DNA of 64,000 nt, taken from Symsagittifera roscoffensis (Eukaryota; Xenacoelomorpha; Acoela; Convolutidae). Location: the NCBI RefSeq assembly GCF_963678635.1, contig NC_087066.1, forward strand, positions 4,586,485 to 4,650,484. Reading direction: 5' to 3'. The notes beneath the pieces were generated by a model that was not told the origin of the DNA, made no database searches, and saw only the letters and a list, made by a program, of their open reading frames with translations. Made by a program: the position numbers and the translations under genes. This document shows, piece by piece, positions 56,001 through 62,362 of this stretch; the first letter of the stretch is position 1; every line of letters starts with the position of its first letter.

Positions 56001-56806
56001 ACACGGGAGCAGTCTTGAGCGTCATACCAATCGAAACATGGGAAAAGATGGGCTTTGACAAAGGTGACTTGATAGACTCGAGAATACGGCTGTCAGCTGC
56101 AAACAAAGGGGCCCTACGGGTGCTGGGCAGGACGCCGATAATAGCCCTCAATTTGGGGGAACGTAACCTGTGGATAAGCTTCATCGTGGTAGAAAACCTA
56201 GATGAATCTGACCAATTCATTTTGGGCAGAGACTTCATCAGGAATTTCGACGTAACGATAGATCTAAATAATGCGATGTTCAGGATACGGAACCCGGATA
56301 GGAGGTACGCAATTAAACCGGTAAATTTAATAATGGCAAATGAGAACAAAGCACCGGTATTCTTGAGTAGGAGAGTGAGGTTAAAAGCTACTGAAGCGGC
56401 AATCGTAAGCTTGAGGATGAAAAATTATAATGAACTAAGTGACAACAAGCAAGTGTGTATAGTTCCAAATCCTAATAGTCAAAGCGCTGCTGTTTTAGGA
56501 AGATCATTTTCGATAACGAAGAGCGGCCTCTGCGTCAGTGTCTTGTTGAATACCCTTGATATACCGATCACGATACAGAGAGGGAGGAAACTGGGATATG
56601 CTTTACCGGTTAAAACTCGATATGAAACAATTGAAAACTCAAAACAAAATGAAGTTTTTGATTGTCCCAATCACAGGGACAAAATTTGTATCTTGAGACG
56701 ATTGCAGAAAATAAAAAAGATTCATCAGGTCTTATTAAATCACTTAAGTCAGAAACGGATGATGGTCTTTCGAGCTGTTCGAACTTTCCAGAGCGACCCA
56801 TACTAG
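53033..56806 (+). CDS. Gag-protease polyprotein of the Ty3/gypsy element
   Basis: Structural protein of the virus-like particle plus the aspartic protease that processes it; 1257 residues. Residues ~1-200 are hydrophilic and charged. About 205-300 is predicted coiled coil by heptad-like spacing. About 420-590 resembles the retrotransposon capsid domain (DTWVEVMRLHL, SIDRFLDDLESLRRR). Two CCHC zinc knuckles follow, CANCGSADHHVADC at 631-644 and CFFCNQEGHFRMDC at 683-696, with an unusually long 38-residue spacer. Residues 760-800 are another helical stretch. The protease active site is LLDTGA (Asp990) with its closing LGRDF at 1064-1068. The first ATG (53033) is used here. The second, at 53159 (AACATGGTC), has a better context and would drop 42 residues. 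The end overlaps pol in the -1 frame. Confidence 0.9.
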   Translation: MRRSRVPVLEKRSSGSNTKYNSSLRGTTSTGPKITKKNFSVNMVSTRSTAENRAKEGTERERIEPTIEIELETSDQSVDEVGKKTTESTPMPNADEPNPKRMEFSPIDNVEDAIGNTEETAKEDSQVKRTSFTEKLGIMFGIKTKENVTEEPKAERARTFGTVSTKTSEANPREEQAKAEATAEERPMADHEETTIELGDLLAKLNQIDKRLKHSEEDREVIKKELRYNKHEYLDSYFNLAKATDERLKEMSDKVEATNEEREKNIKTDMQQLKNRYDDVNSQLGSLERRMDTMSKSQAESSCAIQAKLDAILRGSTTQERPASDRTQGTRVDFVEPQRNKRQSTPLPITRDAISIAPTAAKTIMKNGTSNTTTGPGDSTANSNTGSDAMTWASTWEMMNRTLEAFATRNTDSSDRREGKSRKTFKKPKEFKDDSDGCIDTWVEVMRLHLEQDNLSDERQACTAILSNLEGTALKCVVAKKEEERDTADKIFEILLNRFGSVMKGHQAMMRFEKRRQRDDESIDRFLDDLESLRRRSDPEESTNRRNFSIASKFIDGVKSDDLRTMLATYYTLSKDSAPTPEEMRQKSREYMLMKPKKYSYSENRNTQGGGQPQRSSWYKPRDDMDKRRSCANCGSADHHVADCTTYKQGMKSLGYAPDEGDMSQMEEHEYYNGLIIKIGARCFFCNQEGHFRMDCPLFWEAVKDQNHPKHKLALAAVQNQRNRQNEFESRNLGAPNTELPTKTVKAVTHVSGALESAAGSSLEINYEKAATEAIAKVKQDLAAKEIEQRLKLEIERQNFNEALTGSNSVPEARTGSTKNGNCNTVKMVTGKPFGISKIGARIMSIITVGGHEVTRNLSEPSDQTIMHIDVYADYLSGISPQTTSRALRALLTRGGSKSVRVDNRYTEAYGPHEVMLNIDGINIYTKTMITCDEDLIGQIYVGKEELKVRSIGHCAMLEEDAMHIGTEADVTGHVLDINGKKTQLRGLLDTGAVLSVIPIETWEKMGFDKGDLIDSRIRLSAANKGALRVLGRTPIIALNLGERNLWISFIVVENLDESDQFILGRDFIRNFDVTIDLNNAMFRIRNPDRRYAIKPVNLIMANENKAPVFLSRRVRLKATEAAIVSLRMKNYNELSDNKQVCIVPNPNSQSAAVLGRSFSITKSGLCVSVLLNTLDIPITIQRGRKLGYALPVKTRYETIENSKQNEVFDCPNHRDKICILRRLQKIKKIHQVLLNHLSQKRMMVFRAVRTFQSDPY

Positions 56807-59800
56807 ATGAAGCGCAAAATGAAAAACCGGTTCTGCCGGAGATTGAACATTTGAGGGGCAAACTGAAAGATGAACAGCTCGAAGCCATCAAGGACGTACT
56901 AGAGCGGAACGAGGATGTTTTTTCGAGGCATAAGGCGGATATCGGGTGTTGCAATTTCGTTGAGCATGAAATAGAACTTGAGGAAAACGCGGTACCACAC
57001 AGGGAGGGGGCGAGGCGCATGACCCCACACAAATCGGACGCGTGTAGAAAAGAGATCGAGACGTTACTAGAGTATGTCATGATAGAGCCATCCAAGTCAC
57101 CGTGGGCGTGTGGAGTAGTGATGGCCAAAAAGAAAGGCGACCAGTTGAGGTTTTGTTGTGACTTTCGATACCTGAACTCCGTCACGGTGAAGGATGCCTA
57201 TCCCATACCTAGGATTGATGAGAGCCTCTCGAAGTTAGGTGATGCAAAATTTTTTACGACTCTTGATTTAGGCTCTGCCTTTTGGCAAGTACCACTAAGG
57301 AAGCAGGACAGGGACAAGACAGGGTTTGCCTGCGAGTTGGGTCTGTTTCAATGGAAACGGATGCCGTTTGGACTTTGCAATGCCACAGCCACGTTTCAGC
57401 GGTTGATGGCACACGCGCTAATAGGCGTGACGAAGAAGTACGGCAACCTGGTAATGTGCTACGTGGATGACGTGGTAATAGCAACGCCAACACTAGAAGA
57501 CCACATCGAGAGGCTTGACGAGGTGTTCGCGTGCATGAAAAGATCGGGGCTGAAGTGTAAACCATCAAAGTGCGAGATACTCAAGGACTCGATTAAATAC
57601 TTGGGCAGGATGGTAGATAAACACGGTATCAGACCTGATCCAGACGCCGTGGAAGCAGTCCTAACCTGGAAATCACCGAAGACGGAGCACCAGCTGATGA
57701 GCTTCCTGGGTTTCGCCAACTATTATAAAGAATTCATCAAGGGCTATGCGGACAAGGTATACCCGATGCAACAATTAATGAGACATAAGGGCAAGAAGTT
57801 CACGTGGAACAACGCGGCAGAAGAGTCATTCCAGAGAAAAAAGAAAGAGCTGTGTGAGGCACCAGTACTGGGTATGCCGACTGAGAAGGGGATGTACGTG
57901 CTAGACACGGATGCGTCAGTAGTCGCTATTTCTGGGATTCTCCATCAAGAACAAGAATGGAATGGGAAGACAGTCTTGAGACCAATAGCATACGGGAGCA
58001 AGGTCCTAAGTGACACAGAAATGAAGTACGGAGCACCGAAAGCAGAGATGTTCGCGGTGGTCACCTTTGTCGAAAAATACAGAGCATACTTAGGCAGTGA
58101 GCCCTTCAAGCTGCGAGTCGACAACCGAGCACTAAGCTGGCTGAAAACGTACTCAATGGACCAGAGCTATATTGGGAGGTGGATAGTTCGCTTATATGGA
58201 TACAACATGATAATTGAGCACAGAACACAAGATAAACATCAAAATGCTGACAGCTTGAGTAAGAAGACGGAGTTCTACGAGAGGCAAGAACAAAGAGAGG
58301 CGGACAGACCTGAGATCAAAGACGGCTTCTCCTTTATGGACAAAGAAACGTACGACAGTCTTCCACTCACGAGATGGCTGGACAAATCAGGCAAACCGAT
58401 TGAAGATCATCCCGAATTGCCGAAAGAGCCTCTTGAAAAGACCATCTTGAAGAAAAGCAGAGGGATTCCGATAGGAATAATGCTCAAGTCCAAGATCGTG
58501 AGGGAAACACTCAAGGCAAAAGGTTATGATCTCATCCAGGTAGAGGAGGGAACGGTCCGAATAGATGAAGACTTAATGAGGCTGCTTGAGAAACTATCAG
58601 ATGACAAGCCCGTGATCCAAGGGAAAGGTCAGGAGGCACCGGAACTAACCATACTTCGGAGAGAAGAAACTGTGGACAATACTGACGTCTCAAAAGGAAG
58701 CATCACTGATAGCAAGGAAGTTGTGCGATCACTAGTTGAAAAAATCCCCGAAAAAATTCTGGAGCAGACAAAAGTCAGGGATAAGAAAGTAACATTCAGA
58801 GAAGGAGTTGAACACCTGGGACTAGATCAAGAGTCCGGGGAGTGGTCCAGATTCATGGGAGAAGACGAAACCGGAGAAGGGAAATTGTCCGGGGAGCGTG
58901 AAGAATGGGATGAAGACTCGGATGAGAGCAGCGAAGACCAAGACAGTCTATGCATGATACTGGCGGAAGAGAAGATCAGACAGCACGACAGGGAATTACA
59001 GACGGATCCATCTTCAGGGACGTACAATCTGGAAATACAAGAGGTACGAGGTGGTGAAGAGCTGGAGAAAATAGCAGTTTCAAGAAAACCACTAAGGGAA
59101 CTATCGTGCAACTCAAACGTCAGAACGAATCTGGTACCAGAAGACGACATGAAAATCGTGAAAAGGATGATATGTGTGAAACTGAGCGATGACATCCACA
59201 ACCCTGGTGAGATGAATGGACAGATCATGGCGCTAAAGGAGCACGTTAAGGCGAGATACAGGCTGTCTGACCTAATAAGGGCCCAGAAGAATGACAAAAT
59301 GACAAGTAACCTCTCCAAATGGATCCATTCGGGAGTCAAGGAGAAGGGGGAACTTGAGGAAGACAGCTACAAGATCTTGAGCCAGTTTTACAAAGAAAAG
59401 AGAGACTTACTTTATCACACAGCTGAAGGGGTGGTAGCGTGCAAGAGAAGAGATGAGGAAAAAATATTACACAAACACAACCTCATCATACTACCACAAT
59501 TGTACCAAACGGAGGTGCTTTTCAGATCACACGACCAGATGGGCCACCAGGGGATAGATAAAGTACAACAAAGGATACTTCACAGGTTTGACTGGCCGGG
59601 AATGAGAAAAGCTTGCGAGAGATGGGTGAATGCCTGCCTAGCATGCCTTCAAGTAAAAGACCCAAGGAAGATGAAGTTTCCCCTCAAGTCTGTCGAGAGT
59701 TCGGAATTCAATGAGGTGGTGCAGATAGACCATCAGAAAATCTGCATGACGGAGTCGGGTTATAACCAAATACTAGTTATAATAGATCACTTCACCAAGT

Positions 59801-61842
59801 TGGCGGAAGCGGTTCCGTGCCAGACAGCCTCAGCAGAGGAGACATGTGATCACCTGATATCGCATTGGATATCGCGGTATGGTTGTCCAATGACTTTCCA
59901 GTCGGACAACGGCAAGGCTTTCGTGGGGGACTTGACAAAAGAATTGATGAAGAGATCACACATTGCTCAAGCACACTCGACGACCTATCATCCACAGACC
60001 AATGGGTTGGTAGAGAGACAGAACAGGACACTGGTCAACATGCTCAGGGTGTACTGCTCGAGATACATGACGGACTGGGACAAATATCTGCCACAGGTAG
60101 TAGGAGCCTATAATAGTACTCAGCACTCAACGACGGGCATCAGTCCTTTCATGATGTTGACAGGCAGGGAAAGGGCAATGCCTATAACATTCTTCTACCC
60201 GGAGTACGAGGGGAAGAGGACGTCACCTCAAGCATACGTGAAGGAAGCGATCAAAAGACAACAAGAGCTAAACGAGCTATGTCGGAGAAACACGGCGCAA
60301 GCGCAAATGAGGCAACGCAAGAAATATGACGAAAAGATACTAAGAGCAAAGCCATACGAAGTGGGCCAATACGTGTGGGTCTTCCAAAATGTCATACCGC
60401 CCAAGGGAACAAAGAAACTACTCAAGAAATGGAGAGGACCATTCATGATTACGGAAGTACATCAACAAGGACGGTTCTATCGCTTGAGTACAGGGCGAGC
60501 AGCACATTACGAAAATCTGAAGCCTCACGTCCCGTCCCCGGAGGACTGGTGCCTACCAAAAGACATGGAAGGTCTTGAGTACCTGGTGGTGGAACCAGCG
60601 TGCGAAGTGAATGAGAAAGGCACTAGAGAGAAAAATGATGGTAATGAGAACTTGAGTTTGGACGACAACGAAAAGATAGAAGTGGAGTCGGATGCAGGTT
60701 CATTTGTAGAAGAAGACTGGAACGACCCAGAGCAAAACGAGGTACCGAAGTGGATGGAGCCGGATCGACCAACACCACCGGAAACCAGGACTGGCAATCG
60801 TAAACGAACAGGTATGAGGTACAATAGGTACGGGGATGACTTCTTGATCGATAAGATACAGCCAGACAAGTCGGGCGATGAACTACTAAGCGCAGGCGAA
60901 CTGGAAGCCGAAGAGGAATGGCAGGTCATTGACGATGGTGGACATTATCCGCAGGATGATTACTCGACGCCAGAATTGGAGACGGATCTCGAGCAGAGTG
61001 AAATAGAAAGGAGGGAGAACACGAACTTGAGGATTCTAGAGTGGATGCGTGATGTCAAAGACGAGAGCCGCGAAGGACAAAGCATTCAGCAAATCGATGT
61101 ATCAGCAGCAAATTACATGAAGACAGAGGACCCTCTTTTCGGATGGACAGCAACAGACAGGCCACTGGACATCCCTAAGGACAATTCAGACCAGACTACA
61201 TCGACGGGGACGTCGATAAATATTTTTGTCCGGGGAGTGGGGGTAGGACTTACCCACACCGAAAATTTGATGATAAAGAAGCTCAAGGAAGTGAGGGAAA
61301 CAAGCGGATTGGAACTGGAGGAAGAAGAACCAGAGCCTACCATAGGAAGGAATTTCAAAACGAAATTCGAAATACCCAATGAATACTCAGAGAACATCAT
61401 GATAACCGATAGCGACTTCATCCTGTCAAACAGGACCAGCGCGATCTGCATCACGGCGGACATGAGTTTCAAATCAAGATTGGAGGCTGACTTCAAAAGA
61501 GAGTACCAGAACGTAGAGTTTCTGTTCAGACAGAGGCCAGGACTGGGAGGCATGGCAGCGCTTCCACCGTCAGTGGCACAAGTCCCGGGCAAATACCTCT
61601 GCTTCCTAGTAACGAGAGTCAACGACAGAAACACAATTGATCCCGAACACGTGATATTGGCACTGACAAGACTACGTGACTTCATGATTGAAAGAGGAAT
61701 AGTGGAGGTCTCGATGCCGGTGTACGACCCAAATAGGGGCAAACTGAGCTCGAGGGAATTGTATGCTATCCTACATGTGGTCTTTGCAGAAACAGAGATA
61801 ATGGTGCATCTTCACAAGAAGTACTACTTGAGCATCGCCTGA
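56662..61842 (+). CDS. Pol polyprotein: RT, RNase H, integrase and C-terminal macrodomain-like extension
   Basis: Reverse-transcribes the element and integrates it. Coordinates are those of the open frame (1726 codons); translation probably enters by frameshift at 56713-56719, not at the ATG. Reverse transcriptase ~110-320: FCCDFRYLN, LDLGSAFWQV, MPFGLCNA, catalytic YVDD at 267-270. RNase H ~405-535: DTDAS, DNRALSWL, NADSLSKK. Then an unassigned acidic linker of ~370 residues. Integrase: zinc-binding His957/His962 and Cys992/Cys995, DD35E triad Asp1023, Asp1082, Glu1118, GPF module at 1259-1261. After it comes a ~450-residue tail, acidic first. The last ~150 residues (from ~1575) match the fold order of TARG1/OARD1 macrodomains: AICITADMS, YLCFLVTR, LALTRLRDFMIERGI, VSMPVYD, VFAETEIMVHLHKKYY. 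The glycine-rich loops and catalytic Asp of that family are replaced, so ADP-ribose hydrolysis is unlikely. No premature stops. Confidence 0.93.
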   Translation: MSQSQGQNLYLETIAENKKDSSGLIKSLKSETDDGLSSCSNFPERPILDEAQNEKPVLPEIEHLRGKLKDEQLEAIKDVLERNEDVFSRHKADIGCCNFVEHEIELEENAVPHREGARRMTPHKSDACRKEIETLLEYVMIEPSKSPWACGVVMAKKKGDQLRFCCDFRYLNSVTVKDAYPIPRIDESLSKLGDAKFFTTLDLGSAFWQVPLRKQDRDKTGFACELGLFQWKRMPFGLCNATATFQRLMAHALIGVTKKYGNLVMCYVDDVVIATPTLEDHIERLDEVFACMKRSGLKCKPSKCEILKDSIKYLGRMVDKHGIRPDPDAVEAVLTWKSPKTEHQLMSFLGFANYYKEFIKGYADKVYPMQQLMRHKGKKFTWNNAAEESFQRKKKELCEAPVLGMPTEKGMYVLDTDASVVAISGILHQEQEWNGKTVLRPIAYGSKVLSDTEMKYGAPKAEMFAVVTFVEKYRAYLGSEPFKLRVDNRALSWLKTYSMDQSYIGRWIVRLYGYNMIIEHRTQDKHQNADSLSKKTEFYERQEQREADRPEIKDGFSFMDKETYDSLPLTRWLDKSGKPIEDHPELPKEPLEKTILKKSRGIPIGIMLKSKIVRETLKAKGYDLIQVEEGTVRIDEDLMRLLEKLSDDKPVIQGKGQEAPELTILRREETVDNTDVSKGSITDSKEVVRSLVEKIPEKILEQTKVRDKKVTFREGVEHLGLDQESGEWSRFMGEDETGEGKLSGEREEWDEDSDESSEDQDSLCMILAEEKIRQHDRELQTDPSSGTYNLEIQEVRGGEELEKIAVSRKPLRELSCNSNVRTNLVPEDDMKIVKRMICVKLSDDIHNPGEMNGQIMALKEHVKARYRLSDLIRAQKNDKMTSNLSKWIHSGVKEKGELEEDSYKILSQFYKEKRDLLYHTAEGVVACKRRDEEKILHKHNLIILPQLYQTEVLFRSHDQMGHQGIDKVQQRILHRFDWPGMRKACERWVNACLACLQVKDPRKMKFPLKSVESSEFNEVVQIDHQKICMTESGYNQILVIIDHFTKLAEAVPCQTASAEETCDHLISHWISRYGCPMTFQSDNGKAFVGDLTKELMKRSHIAQAHSTTYHPQTNGLVERQNRTLVNMLRVYCSRYMTDWDKYLPQVVGAYNSTQHSTTGISPFMMLTGRERAMPITFFYPEYEGKRTSPQAYVKEAIKRQQELNELCRRNTAQAQMRQRKKYDEKILRAKPYEVGQYVWVFQNVIPPKGTKKLLKKWRGPFMITEVHQQGRFYRLSTGRAAHYENLKPHVPSPEDWCLPKDMEGLEYLVVEPACEVNEKGTREKNDGNENLSLDDNEKIEVESDAGSFVEEDWNDPEQNEVPKWMEPDRPTPPETRTGNRKRTGMRYNRYGDDFLIDKIQPDKSGDELLSAGELEAEEEWQVIDDGGHYPQDDYSTPELETDLEQSEIERRENTNLRILEWMRDVKDESREGQSIQQIDVSAANYMKTEDPLFGWTATDRPLDIPKDNSDQTTSTGTSINIFVRGVGVGLTHTENLMIKKLKEVRETSGLELEEEEPEPTIGRNFKTKFEIPNEYSENIMITDSDFILSNRTSAICITADMSFKSRLEADFKREYQNVEFLFRQRPGLGGMAALPPSVAQVPGKYLCFLVTRVNDRNTIDPEHVILALTRLRDFMIERGIVEVSMPVYDPNRGKLSSRELYAILHVVFAETEIMVHLHKKYYLSIA
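56713..56719 (+). promoter_or_regulatory. Programmed -1 frameshift site A AAA AAG
   Basis: In the gag-PR frame the codons are ATA AAA AAG (56711-56719), so the heptamer has the exact X XXY YYZ phase. A slip of one base back leads straight into pol (KKDSSGL). The overlap of the two frames is short and this is the only classical slippery heptamer in it. An imperfect hairpin, TTCGA-loop-TCGAA within TGG...CCA, lies at 56763-56790, somewhat far (~44 bases) for a stimulator. Confidence 0.7.
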
Positions 61843-62362
61843 GTCGGGTACATGGAGGTATCAGGTCGGGTGTGAGGGAGGAGTCTTGAGTTAGGTACTG
61901 GGGTGCGGCGCAGGTAAAGGAATCTTAAAGATATGATTGGCATGACAATTAAATTTTAAAACGAGTGAACGGTGCTAAAACATAAAATGAATCTGCATGC
62001 TTTTCAGGGAATTCCTATCGAATTGTTTTAAGTGATATGAAAAGATAAGATTTTAACCATACTGGTAAAAGGGGGGTCTTTAGGTTAGGAACGTGACATG
62101 CTAAGTTTTAATGAGCTTTCTGTTTTCAGATCAAGTTTGAAAAACAAAGTTGAAAATCCAACTACACTCAAGCGAGAAACAGAAAGAAAGAATCTTGATT
62201 GAACACGCGATAATCCGAATCTACAGCAAGTACTTGCAGGAGGACATTTCTAGAGAATTCTTGAATTGGGTAATACTCGAGTTGGTAAGGTAATTCTTGA
62301 GTTGGTAAGGTAATTCTTGAGCTGGTTAACATCTACCTACATACATCCCGAAGTTACAACGA
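61843..62362 (+). other. Spacer between pol and ORF3, with splice acceptors
   Basis: No coding. Two good acceptors are visible: GCATGCTTTTCAG|GG ending near 62007 and GAGCTTTCTGTTTTCAG|AT ending at 62129, the latter 234 bases before the ORF3 start. This is the position where retroviral env messages are spliced. Confidence 0.45.
62258..62330 (+). repeat. ~22-bp tandem repeat (TTGGTAAGGTAATTCTTGAG)
   Basis: Two full and one or two partial units are seen. TTAATTCTTGAGTTAAC also occurs in the 5' leader near 49957. Confidence 0.7.

Noticed and set aside
53407-61742. Minus-strand ORFs of 60-209 codons inside gag-pol
   Set aside because: Shadows of the long plus-strand frames. No domain resemblance and no spacing or start context of their own.
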